From Heterobasidion occidentale (lineage: Eukaryota; Basidiomycota; Agaricomycetes; Russulales; Bondarzewiaceae), in NCBI GenBank assembly GCA_039111635.1, contig JBCAQO010000012.1, forward strand, positions 1,116,001-1,180,000: a stretch of 64,000 bases of DNA, read 5' to 3'. The translations under genes were made by a program, and so were the position numbers. The notes under the pieces were generated by a model. That model was not told the DNA's origin, did not search any database, and worked only from the letters and a program-made list of their open reading frames with translations. This document shows positions 23,360 to 34,104 of this stretch, piece by piece (positions within the stretch are counted from its first letter, which is position 1; the number at the start of each line of letters is the position of its first letter).

Positions 23360-23925
23360 CAACTCGTGGTTTGACCCCCGCTCCGCCGATCGGCGAATGA
23401 ACGCTGTGGCCTTGCAGGTCAATCGTGGCTTTGACCGTGCCAAGATTGTCATTGGTACGTGCTTTGCCCGTCGCATTGACCCGCCACGCGACCGGCCGAG
23501 ACCTTGTCATTGTGAGACCGGCATGTGGCTCCGATTAGGCAGAACTGGGCACGCCGCGTTACATTGGAGAACCTCCGCGCGCCATTGGATCTTGAACATC
23601 CTTTGGACAATACGTACACCTGCCACCAGCCTCGCTTGTGCGCTTCTCTTGGCAAATGTTTGTGGCATGCGTCAGAACGCCACCCTGCTCCGCCTCTTGA
23701 TAAATAGCTCCATATCGACATCCCACCTCGGTCGTTCTGCAGCAAGAGCTCCATCCATCCCCCACCTTCTCTCTGGCGACAAAAACGTTCATCTCACATC
23801 CTCGTCAACACTTGCCACTCTCGTTTCCACCGTTATCAAGCTAGCTTATAGGGTTATTTTCTCCTTGATCACGGGTGTTCTCTCGCTTTCATCAAAGTCC
23901 CGGGTCTGCAATCCTTCGTCACGAT

Positions 23926-25663
23926 ATGGTCGTTCACCGCCCCCAAAGATCGCGCACGTTTTCGAAGAAGAAGGGGCCACAACAAGCACCTCCCTCCAAA
24001 AAATTTCATTTCGGTGATCTGAACGCTTGGTCAAAAACCCTCTCCCCATATTGCCTGCGATCTTGAAATGGTTCGCGGCGCCTGCGGAACGGGCAGACTC
24101 ACGGGTTCGTTCTCATAAGTTCTACAAATCTTTCCTCGACGCGAGAGCCTCGCTTCCCTTCCCTCATGCGATATCTCTGGGGGACTCATCTCACCATCAG
24201 ACTTCCCCGTTCAGGTTTGGTGGTGCAAGTGTGCTCGCGGAACAGTTCTACGAGGGGAGCGCGCACTTCGCCACTTGGAGTCAGACTTTTCACACAGGAT
24301 CTAATAGCGTTGTCAGCGAAGGTTCTGGCAGTGGAGAAAGCGATGGTTCTCGTGAGGATTCAAGCGACGGTTCCCGCGAGGGATCAAGCAGCGGCACCTC
24401 TGAGGAGCCCCTAAACGCCCCCAAGGGAATCTTCCCCTCCACGAGCGGTATTTACCAGCGAATTCAGGATAGATCGCGATTCCGACAGCAGTTTGTCAAG
24501 AACATCTTCAAGGAGAGGGCGAAAATCCTACGCGCTCAGGAGGGACAGGCCAAACGGATAGCCGAATTCGCGCGCCGGGATGCACGCCTGCTCAAAGCTA
24601 TGCACCAGTCGGCTGAGGAAGAAGAGAAGCGGCAGGTGGAAGAAGCTAAGATGAGGATGGAGCAAGAGAGGCGGCTCCATGACGCTGGAATGACTGAACT
24701 CGTCAAGCAATCCATCCGTGAGGAGCAGGAGAAGCAAGAGCTTCTTCAGGGCCGATGGGAGGCGTTGCGACAACAGGAGATAGAGTTTCAGAATCGCGTC
24801 GAGCGCGAAAACGCTGAAATCAAACAGGGCAACATGAACTTTCGACGAATGAGGTGGAACCACCCGTATACTTCGATGTACACCCAGGAAAACTTCATGC
24901 GGGACATAATCAAGAGGCGAGAGGAGGACGAAGGGAGGCTGAAAGCGACTAAGGAAAAGCTAACAAGGCAAGCAGGGTTGAGGCTACAGGTGTTACGGGA
25001 GGAGTTGGATGAGGAGCGCAAGCAAGAGTCCAGGCGCAGGCAGGAGGAACTCAGGCAGGAAGCACTCAGGCAGGAGGAGCTCAGGCAGGAGGCATTCAGG
25101 CAGGAAGCACTCAGGCAGGAAGCACTCAGGCAGGAGGAGCTCAGGCGGGAGGCCTCAGGCAGGAGGAGCTCAGGCGGGAGGCACTCAGGCAGGAAGCACT
25201 CAGGCAGGAGGCACTCAGGCGGGAGGAGGCGCTCAGGCAGGAAGCGTTGAAGCAATCTGCGGATGCGTATGCTCGTGCGGGACAGGCGCCGAACCCCTTG
25301 GAACAAATTCTTGAGATGTACGATCTCAAATGGTCTATCATCGGGGAGAAAGATAAAAGAGATGCCTTAGCCTTTGGTTGGGCCAACATGCCCTTTCCCC
25401 TCTTTCAAATCCCCCCCATAGGCGCATCGAATCAAATCACCCTCGACAACATTCGCGAGTTTCTATTCCATCCGTTGAGGCAAGGCTTACAGACCCTTTC
25501 GAAGAAGGCTATTCTACGCAAGGAACTGCTGCGGTGGCATTCCGACAAATTCGACTCCAATGTGCTATGCTGTATCTACCCTCAGGAGAAGGCTGCCGTG
25601 CAGGACGCCGCGGGAGTTGTGGCCAGACTTTTGACTGACCTGATGCGGGAAGTGGAAAATTAG
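23926..25663 (+). pseudogene. Coiled-coil/J-like protein, paralogue of the 9-12.6 kb gene, two frame breaks
   Basis: Likely start is ATG 23926 (MVVHRPQRSRTFSKKKG). This frame runs to 24066, but sequence from about 24018 onward is coding in the next frame; a missing A in the A-run at 24033-24037 would join them. The second segment (to about 25152) holds a Ser/Gly/Glu-rich part (SEGSGSGESDGS), then a long charged coiled coil, then tandem ELRQE/ALRQE repeats. At 25152-25154 one base is missing from a repeat unit (GCCTC where others have GCACTC). The third frame then continues the repeats and reaches a C-terminal domain with KWSIIGEKD, MPFPLFQIPP and LLRWHSDKF, ending at 25663. This domain aligns with the tail of the upstream gene, with HPD changed to HSD. 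Both breaks are one-base deletions, so the gene may be intact in the organism. Confidence 0.6.
25041..25243 (+). repeat. Tandem 15-bp coding repeat (GAR-GCA-CTC-AGG-CAG type)
   Basis: About thirteen imperfect 15-bp units encode ELRQE/ALRQE pentads that extend the coiled coil. The unit is a multiple of three, so gain or loss of units keeps frame, but one unit at 25152 lacks one base and breaks it. Confidence 0.85.
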
Positions 25664-27203
25664 TAAATCATGCCTCTATGTCTTGTATGCCCATGTATTT
25701 CGGTTATGTTGCTACGGAGAAGTATTCTATTTTCGTGCATTGTTTGCTGTGTTCAGGCAGTTTGTAGATGTTTGACGCAAGACCAGAGCAGATTTCGGTA
25801 AGTCAACAGAGGTCAAGGAGCTAATAACCTACAGCTGGTGTTTCTCGCTCGTCTCCATCCTAATTGGCAGTCACTGCCACCACCTAAGATATTAGCCCGC
25901 CCGTTGGGTTCTAGAATGTTATCGTGGCATACACGGTGATGATCGGCCGAGTATTTACAAACATCTCTTCATTTCCTGCCTGATGCCCCATCATCGAGCA
26001 TCAGCCGCCAAAACATGTCCAGAAGCTTCTGATACAGTCTGGGAAGACATACTGGCAAAATACCCACTTTGACGTGTTCACGATGTGTCCAGCGTGAACA
26101 CAGATCGAGTAGAAAGTCCATGGGCGCGTTCGAAGGAACACTGCGCTTGCGGATGACTGTTTCGAGGAGCCTATACCTTTCCGTGCCGACTTCGAGGTGC
26201 CGAAAAGCTCTGAATGAAATCAATTAGCAACATGAGGTTCCCAGAAGAATTTTGCGAGCTGCGTGATTCGCCGAAAACACAAAAGGATGTGATGCTCACT
26301 AGCTCTCATACTAAATTCACCTGTACATCCATATAGCAGAAGGATTCGGATCTCCGCGAGGCATGCAGTATAGAATCGCAGGAGAACGGATGCACGAGAT
26401 GGCTTCACATATGTTCGGCGGGGATGCCAAAATTTCAGCATACGCCACATTCATCGTTGAGATGGCGAGCTCGAGATGAAACGAGTGCTGGAATGACGAA
26501 GGCAGATGAAAAAAGACCCATCAGAGCACTATGACTGCGCTCGGTCTGTGAGCGTGCCAAGCGCCTCCATGATATTCGTTGAGAGCAGCTGTTTCTTTAT
26601 CGCGTGAGCAACGGGAAAGTGGTTCCGTTACGAGACATATGTTTTCCGTTCGGACTTCATGGTGAGCGTGACGGAGTAAGACGATGAATGGGAGATCGGT
26701 CGCGCATATGTCCAGCTTGTAGAGTTCCAAGGCATCAGTTGTGATCCTGCCGTAAGATCGCCGTGCGATTGAGAAGGATGTTCCCAAGGACTAGAGTCAC
26801 TGCTTCGCACCTGACCGTGATACCGAACACTGCAAAAGATTTGTCACCAAGCAGGGATGAAGCAAGCGAGTGAATCGAGCATCACAGTCTACGAGGCTGA
26901 CCGAGTCAGTATATAGACAAACATATGAGCCAATAAAATGCTATCATGGGAGCTGGCCCATGGTCTTGACCCTAGAGAGCAAGGTCTGGTACCGTGAGCG
27001 CCTCTGAGGGATTGGACTGTCATTGTCGCCGAGTCCGACAAAGCCAGTGGAGGTTGCTGCGGAAAACGAACAGCTTTGCGCAGACTCAGCTGTGGCGCGC
27101 GGGGCGTCATCGTCTCTCAAACTCAGAACTCGCGCTATCCTTCTCCACCCCACTCTCTCCTTCCACTCTTACTCCCATCCTCCAACTTTCGCTTCACGCA
27201 ACG
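25664..27203. other. Intergenic region with unassigned minus-strand frames
   Basis: Three minus-strand frames (25969-26223, 26220-26450, 26521-26787) have protein-like composition, for example DFLLDLCSRWTHREHVKVG, and could be exons or relics of one gene, perhaps F-box-like. I cannot find a consistent splice model. The last 250 bp is the pyrimidine-rich leader and promoter of fimbrin, without an obvious TATA box. Confidence 0.4.
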
Positions 27204-29900
27204 ATGCAGGCGATACGTCTGCAAAAGAAATATCCCGAGGTCACTCAAGATGAGATGTTTGAGTTGATCAACCGTTTCAAGTACGTCATTACTTCATTCT
27301 TGTTCAGGGGTCTCTGCAGAAGCACTGCTAGCTTCTCTTGACCGTTTGCCGTTGGCTGGCTCGTCTTCCAATTTTGCACGTCCCCCGTGGTCGCATTCAA
27401 TGCTGAACCATCTGTACGGAACAGCACGATCGACGTCGATAGCACCGGGCGCATTGACAAGGCCTCTGTCCTGCACGCTCTTCAGTCGCGAGGAGAATCT
27501 TACGATCGCGCACGAGAGACGCTCAAGCATGTCAGTGTAGATGCTAGCGGCAAGGTAGAATTGGAAGACTGGGTCGAGGTGAGCCGTTTCTTCCGCGATG
27601 CTGTTTGAGATGTAGGAATGCGACGGCCAGCGTTACCCTGCTCCCCCCCTTGGGCTCAGGGTTGTTCATATATGCACTCGGTTCCATGACTTGACGTTCT
27701 ATCACTCCTAAACACTTGGCCTCTTTCACAAAGCACTGTTGTAGGCCACATATCGTTAGCTGTGGTTCCTCCCGAGGGCTGTGACAGAGCGCAACGGCCT
27801 CGCAGATACATCATCGGTGTTCAGTACCCAAACTAACATGCCACTTACAGCTCAACGTCAAGTTGAGATCCCAAACATCTCCATATCGACCAAGGCGGGC
27901 AAGGTCACAGTGCAGGGCTCAAACGCAAATGTCAGCCATACCATCAACGAGGACGAGCGACGAGAATTCACAAACCATATCAATGGGGTATGTTTCCTAG
28001 TCCTTCATGAAGTGCTCGTCTCACTGGTCATCGTGATCGCTTGTCTATCGTGGTTGCAGATCCTCGAAGGTGACCCAGATGTCGGGACCCGCATCCCAAT
28101 CCCCACCGAGACTATGCAGCTGTTCGACGAATGCCGCGACGGTCTGATTCTTTGCAAACTGATAAACGACTCTGTGCCCGACACAATCGATATGCGCGTG
28201 CTCAACAAGCCGAAGCAGCGCAAGCCTCTAAACGCGTTCCAGATCACTGAGAATAACAACATCGTGATCACGTCCGCGAAGGCCATCGGGTGCTCCGTCG
28301 TCAACATTGGCTCATCTGATATCGCGGAGGGCACTGAGCACTTGATCCTCGGATTGGTCTGGCAGATCATTCGACGCGGCCTGCTCAGCCAGGTGGACAT
28401 CAAGATTCACCCAGAGTTGTACCGGTTATGCGAGGAGGGCGAGACGATCGACGATCTCTTGCGGTTGACGCCAGACCAAATACTGCTTCGGTGGTTCAAT
28501 TATCATCTCAAGCAAGCTGGCTGGGAGAGACGGTGAGCCCAGCTCCACAGTCGCGCGCTCGTTGAGATGTTCATCATCATGCGTTCTATCTTCCTTTTTC
28601 AGGGTAAAGAACTTCAGCAAGGACGTGTCCGACGGGGAGAACTACACGGTCCTCCTGAACCAACTAAAGCCCGAAGAATGTTCTCGCGCGCCGCTGCAAA
28701 CGCGCGACCTGCGTCAGCGCGCGGAACAAGTCCTGCAAAACGCGGCGAACATCGGATGCCGCAAGTATTTAACGCCGGCATCGCTGCTCGCGGGCAACCC
28801 GCGCCTGAATCTTGCGTTCGTCGCGAACCTATTCAACACGCACCCGGGGCTTGCGCCGTTCGACGAAGAGGAGGCGAAGGACTACGGTGCAGTCGAGGAC
28901 TTCGACGCGGAGGGCGAGCGCGAGGCACGCGTGTTCACGCTCTGGCTCAACTCGCTCGGCGTCGATCCCGCCGTGTTCAATTTGTTCGAGAACATCCGGG
29001 ACGGGCTCGTCATCCTGCAAGCATTCGACAAGATCCTGCCGGGCTCCGTTGTGTGGAGGCGCGTGTCGAAGCCAAAGGCTGGGGTTACCTCGCCGACGAG
29101 GCGGTCCTTCTCGGAGGAGGGCGCAGAGGAAGAAGAGGATATTGGCGTGACACCTAATCAGAGCAAGTTGTCGAAGTTCAAGCAGGTCGAGAACACGAAC
29201 TACGTGGTCGAGCTCGGAAAACAGAACGGGATGCATCTGGTCGGTATCCAAGGATCAGATATTGTTGACGCGAATAAGACGCTTGTGCTGGGGCTAGTCT
29301 GGCAACTCATGCGGTCAGCTCTCGTGTTCTTCCAGTGCCTTTGCTCCTACTCACTCTCATTGGCTCCGTTGTCTTCGTCATATTTAGAATGAACATCACA
29401 AAGACGCTCACATCGCTCTCAGGAAGGGGCCGGCCAATCAGCGACACGGAGATGCTCAAGTGGGCAAACACGACGGCACAAAAGGCGAAGCCAGGCGTCA
29501 AGCCGATCAGGTCATTCAAGGACCCGTCGATTACGACCGGCTTGTTCTTCCTCGACCTGCTCGACGCCATCCAGCCGGGGATCGTCGACCCCACCTTGGT
29601 GATCAACGTGAGCGAGAGCGGGGATTACGAGGACCGGCGACAGAACGGTAAGCATCGGCAGGGCTCGTAGTTGTGCGCGAGATGCAGCTTCTCATCTTTG
29701 CTCTCTTGTAGCGAAACTGGCCATCTCAATCGCCAGGAAGATGAACGCTCTGATTTTCTTGGTCCCAGAGGATATCGTCGACGTCCGCCCGCGCCTGGTA
29801 TGTCCGCCTGTCCATACAGTGACTTTGATTTTGCCGGGTGCTGACCTCTGGCTTCTAGATCTTGACCTTCGTCGGGAGCTTGATGAGCATCGCTCAATGA
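27204..29900 (+). CDS. SAC6: Fimbrin/plastin, actin-bundling protein (Sac6 homologue)
   Basis: Eight exons (27204-27280, 27425-27578, 27851-27987, 28060-28532, 28603-29313, 29388-29647, 29712-29797, 29859-29900), about 646 residues, the normal fungal fimbrin length. The N-terminus has the LQKKYPE motif and EF-hand-like region (DVDSTGRIDKASV; DASGKVELEDW). Four calponin-homology domains follow, with the signatures GKVTVQGSNANVSHTINEDE, LFDECRDGLILCKLINDSVP, CRKYLTPASLLAGNPRLNLA, EREARVFTLWLNSLGVDPAV and RSFKDPSITTGLFFLDLLDA. It cross-links actin filaments in patches and cables. Splice phases agree everywhere except exon 3: it opens with the expected LNVKLR, but STKAGKVTVQG is in the next frame. 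A one-base deletion between 27868 and 27893 is the simplest explanation. The first two introns (144 and 272 nt) are long for this locus and may hide a small exon. Confidence 0.93.
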
Positions 29901-30600
29901 TGAAATTATTTCCCTCTACGGACATGAATTCGGTCTTCAGTACGTTAGTGTATTTGGAAAGCAATGTGGAGAACGGAAAACAGCTTGTTGTACAGCAATG
30001 GAATACGATTAAGTTCGAATGAATGGACTTTTCAACTGCTATCGAGAAAGCAAAGTCTGATTATCTTGTTCCAAGCACACGGTCATTTACACTAGTGCTG
30101 ATGACCTCGGTGCAAGTTACCTTGCTTGTCAAGGTCTTTCCAGACCCGATGCAACAGCAAACAAGGAAGTTCCTGAGTTGCATGAGCGATCAAGCTATCA
30201 TGGTCAACCATGCTCAGTCCTATGCAGAGCCTACGTCGGCACGCTAGTAATGTGGTGGATGTCGGTGGGAAGCAACGATGCCCATCCGATGGTGTGTGGG
30301 CTGATGCAGATACAGTAGGAGATGTACGCGGGTGTTGGCGAGCACGGCGCTGAGTGCCGGTGACCCACACCAGTCCAAAAGTTCTCGCCTATGGATTGAC
30401 GCCTGTTCGCCCACGACGGTTAGTATTACAGCCCTCAGTCAGCAAGATCTGGGGTTTCTAATCATAGTCGCTCCTACTAGGCCCTCTCGCGGACCCTCTT
30501 TGTCACCTAGAATGTATATAACTCGCAGCACGCTCATCCCTATGGCCAGTCGTATCATCTCAAACCAACAGCTCATCTCCATACCTCCTAGAGGTTTGCC
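29901..30600. other. Intergenic region between fimbrin and the reductase
   Basis: Holds the fimbrin 3' region and the reductase promoter. No gene is supported. Confidence 0.5.
30515..30521 (+). promoter_or_regulatory. TATA box of the medium-chain reductase gene
   Basis: TATATAA 80 bp upstream of the ATG at 30601, which would leave a leader of about 50 nt. Confidence 0.6.
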
Positions 30601-32123
30601 ATGTCCTCGCCCGAGGTCCAGAAAGCTCTCTTGTTCGCCGCCAAAGGTAGCCCCTTTGCCGTTGGCACCCGTCCGATTCCAAACCTGGCCCTGGTCAGGT
30701 TCTGGTCAAGATCCATTCCGCTGCACTCAACCCGGTCGACAACTATATTCAGTCCTTCGGCGTGTTCGTTGAAGAGTGGCCTTTCGTCGCTGGGAGTGAT
30801 GGAGCTGGTGTAGTCGAGGCTATCGGAGAGAACGTTGAAGGCTTGGAGAAGGGGGATCGGGTGCAAGTATCTCCACTGCTTGTATATATATATATTCGTC
30901 AGCTAACAACGCGTTCTTGGATGGCTACATACTTTGCAGATTATACCAGTGTCTGTTCACTCCTGATAGGGGTACGTTCCAGCAGTATGGAATCGCAGAT
31001 GGGGTCAGGACTGCGAAGGCGAGTGTCACAGTGTGCTTTTTTGAATTCTCATCCTCCATGATGCTGCTACTATCGGTACATCATTCTTTGGAAGAGTCTG
31101 AGCACTCATTGGAGAACATGACGTCTCGAGTATTGAACATCAATAACTCCTTTCTTTAGATTCCTCCGAATGTTTCTTTCGATGGAGCCAGCACGCTTCC
31201 TCTTGGACTTGCGACTGCGTCGATCGGTCTATACGAAAAGAATAGTTCTCGCGGCGGTGTAGGTCTTCTTCCACCTTGGCAAGAGGGCGGCAGAGGAAAG
31301 TACCAGGGCCAGCCAATCCTTATCACTGGCGGCGCTAGTTCCGTAGGCCAATTTGGTGCGTCGCCTCATATCTCTGACTGATGATCGCAGGTTTGATGTG
31401 ACATCTCAGCTATTCAACTCGCAAAACTTTCCGGTTTTAGCCCTATCATCACGACCTGCTCGCCTCATTCCGCCGCATACTGCGTTGCTGCCGGGGCGAC
31501 ACACACGATCGACTACCACACTACGCCCTACAGCGAACTCCCCTCCGCGGTTCGCGCCATCCTTGGCCCTTCTACTTCCATCTCTGTTATCTACGACGCA
31601 ATCTCCATCCCGGAATCCCAACGTGCATGCTGGGATACTCTTGCTCCGAAGGGGAGTATCGTAGTGACGCTGACGCCCGTGGTCGGAAAGGCCGGCGAAG
31701 AGGCAGAGGATGGAAAGCGCACGGTGTGGGTGCATGGAAATGTGAACCGGCCTGACAATCATGAGTTCGGTGTGGTACTTTACTCCAAATTGACCGCGCT
31801 GTTAGAGGAGGGGGCGATCAAGGTGCGAGCTTTCAGGCCGTTTGAATCAAGTCCCTGTACTGAATGTTGTTCTGTCTGCACAGCCCAACAATTTCGACTT
31901 GTTGCCGGACGGACTGGTCGGGATACCGGATGGCCTGAAGAGATTGGCTAGCGGGGTCAGCGGAGTCAAGCTCGTCGCACATCCTCAGAGACACCCTAAA
32001 GTATGCAGTTACTTGGACAATCCAATTTTGCCTCTCCGTAGTATGTGTAAATGCAACAAATCGCGTGATGCATACATGATGAGTTCAGATACTGCTTGCC
32101 TTAGCACTTGCTTTGTCCCTTGA
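30601..32123 (+). CDS. Medium-chain (zinc-type) alcohol dehydrogenase/quinone-type oxidoreductase
   Basis: Five exons: 30601-30866, 30950-31018, 31160-31355, 31410-31822, 31884-32123. The protein follows the MDR fold used by fungal trans-enoyl reductase and quinone-reductase-like enzymes: a GroES-like domain (VAGSDGAGVVEAIGENVEGL, KGDRVQ, GTFQQYGIADG) then a Rossmann domain (PILITGGASSVGQFAIQLAK). Such enzymes use NAD(P)H; the substrate cannot be told. I see no structural zinc cysteine cluster. In exon 1 the frame must shift by one at the AAA of 30681-30683 to restore PKPGPGQVLVKIHSAALNPV, an apparent one-base deletion. The intron 31019-31159 has a GC donor (AAG|GCGAGT). The last 35 residues after about 32000 look non-conserved, so the true end may be earlier or after another intron. 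It ends 1 bp from the stop of the opposing aminotransferase relic. Confidence 0.82.
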
Positions 32124-32124
32124 T

Positions 32125-32481
32125 CTACGCCTCATCGCGCTCCTTCAAATTAACCAACCTCAGCCTCCGTAGCGTCTCATTCACCTCCTGCTCTTCCAGA
32201 AGACTGAACCCAGCGCGGATGTGTGCCGTTTTCGCTCCATTGGGGATGAACACCGTCCCAGGCAAGGCGAGAACCCCGCCCTCCAGTACCTTAAAGCAAT
32301 CTCGGAAATCATGACGTAGAACGACTGTCTTCTGCGTAAGGTCAGCAACGAGACTAGAAACCATGCATAACACGAACTTCACTTTCTGCTTGGTAGAACT
32401 GACCCAATCTTCAAGTGACCATTGATCGCAAAGCTCGTTCCGCAGCGGGACGTGTTGTAGGCATTGGCGATTAACTGACAT
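32125..32481 (-). pseudogene. C-terminal fragment of a PLP-dependent aminotransferase
   Basis: The minus-strand frame ends with LEGGVLALPGTVFIPNG, AHIRAGFSLLEEQEVNETLR and a charged tail, which is the C-terminal small domain of class I/II aminotransferases (the arginine in HIRAGFS corresponds to the substrate-carboxylate-binding Arg). A probable intron (donor GTGAAG, acceptor CGCAG, branch GCTGAC) separates it from a short upstream piece containing SLEDWVSSTKQK. The Schiff-base lysine domain is absent: the 250 bp further upstream holds nothing similar before the SDR gene. I take it as a truncated relic. Confidence 0.65.
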
Positions 32482-32727
32482 CAGGTATTACACAGCACCA
32501 ATGGCTTCCCGACGCACTACTAACGACTCCCTCAATCCGACCAATGAAGAGTTTGACGCGATATGGTGCATGGCCTACTATCAACCGCCCATTGGTACAA
32601 GCGGTTACTCATAGAAGAATATGGTACAATGATGAAGGGGTTAGTTTCAACCGAGGAAGAGCGTGGCAGGCTGAGCTTCAAGACGAAGCATTAAGAATGA
32701 GCAGAAAGGGGTCAGAAGCCCGGTCCA

Positions 32728-33847
32728 CTATGCGTCAACGGTATTCGTCTCCTTGCAAGTATGCTCCCACAGCGCCTTGCGCTGCTCGGGCGTTCCAAAA
32801 TACTTCTTCGTCCCCAAATCATCACCGTTGCTCCCGATGCGGTACGCGCCCAGTACGCCCGCGGAGCCGGCAGCCCGCGCGGCGCTACGATAAAGTCCCT
32901 TCCAAAGGTGCTCTCCACACTCATCCTGGGAAACGGTGAAGGGGTAGAAAAGAGGGAGGAGTATGTTGCTTGCGCGGAAAAGCATAGATTCAGAGGCCTT
33001 GAGGAAATTAGTGCGCACAAATCCTGGGAAGGCGTGCGCGAACGTGATTCCGGGGTTGCGCAGCGCATATTCCTTTAGAAAGCAAAAGGTATAAGTTTCC
33101 ATTCGCAGTACCAACAAGCGAGGGGAGCGTATTTGCGGTTGAGTGGGTGGGCTAACCTCGCACATCAGGTCGTTGTATGTCGAGCATGGCCCTGAGATGG
33201 CAGGGTTAAACCGCTTCTTGAGCCCGAGATCGTCGACGTCGATAGGCCCTCCGTACCCGGCAGCGAAAATGGACATGACTTTCGCATCTTCATTTGCGTC
33301 CCTTGCGGCTCGCATGGCTGGGAGGAGTCCGTGGATGAACGACCACCGACTGTAATACTGCACGGCTAGCTTCTTGTCGAGACCTTCCTCCGTCTCGGGG
33401 CGCGAGATGGACAAGTTTCCGGCAGAAAGCACAAGGAAGTTGACCTTGGGGTGTTTGGCAAAAATGTCGGCGGTTGCGGTCTTGACGTTGGAGATGAGGG
33501 AGATGTCGCAGGGTACGAATTCGTACGACCCGGTTCTACGGGTGCATGTTCGTTACATCACCAATCGTAGGACAAACGGGACACAAATGCGAGTTGTTTT
33601 GGTCTCAAGGCTTGAGAGAGGCACCTTACCTGGATTCCCCAGCGGCTGATCTCATTTTCGATATGATACCCTCCGCCGCCTCGCGGTTGCGGCCTACGAG
33701 GACAATATGCGCGTTGCCCTTCGTGTGACGATTGAACGCCTCGGCCATGCCCTGTCCGATCCCAGATGTTCCACCAACGAATACAGCGACAGGGTTTGTC
33801 AACTTCGCAGCCGATGTAAGGTTCATAGATGCAGCTAGGGACGCCAT
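32728..33847 (-). CDS. Short-chain dehydrogenase/reductase (atypical SDR)
   Basis: Three exons (33847-33630, 33535-33157, 33072-32728), 313 residues, introns of 94 and 84 nt with matching phases. The N-terminal Rossmann motif is FVGGTSGIGQGMAEAF; NFLVLSAG is the NNAG-like strand; VMSIFAAGYG precedes the active-site region; HAFPGFVRTN is the PG motif after the catalytic helix. The usual YxxxK is replaced by YNDLM, so the catalytic lysine position is not lysine; this is a feature of a fungal SDR subgroup. Substrate unknown. ATG 33847 is preferred because the open frame further upstream has no ATG. It diverges from the SET-MYND gene across 257 bp, probably a shared promoter. Confidence 0.85.
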
Positions 33848-34104
33848 AGGCGTTGATGCGGAGGTGGACAACTACTAGTGGTGGTGGGCTCGAAGGAGTG
33901 AGATGAGCGCGGCGGGTTGATAATGGAGGACTAAGCCAGAGTGCATCTTATAAGCAGTAGTACGGCGTCAGGGAGTCTACTCAGGCGCGCAAGGAGCTGC
34001 AAGGAGAGAAGCAGTGGGAGCGCAACATGCCGGCGGTCCGCGTCATTGCTCCGTCCAGGGCCGCCGCCGGCCTCAACGTCCCTGAAGTCTGACAAGACTC
34101 TGCC

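Noticed and set aside
23397..24017. 206-codon plus-strand open frame upstream of the J-like gene
   Set aside because: It starts inside the promoter of gene B and the predicted product is not protein-like. The more convincing start of the J-like gene is ATG 23926 in another frame.
25041..25243. CRISPR or satellite reading of the 15-bp repeats
   Set aside because: The units are contiguous, encode a heptad-compatible coiled coil in frame and lie inside a gene.
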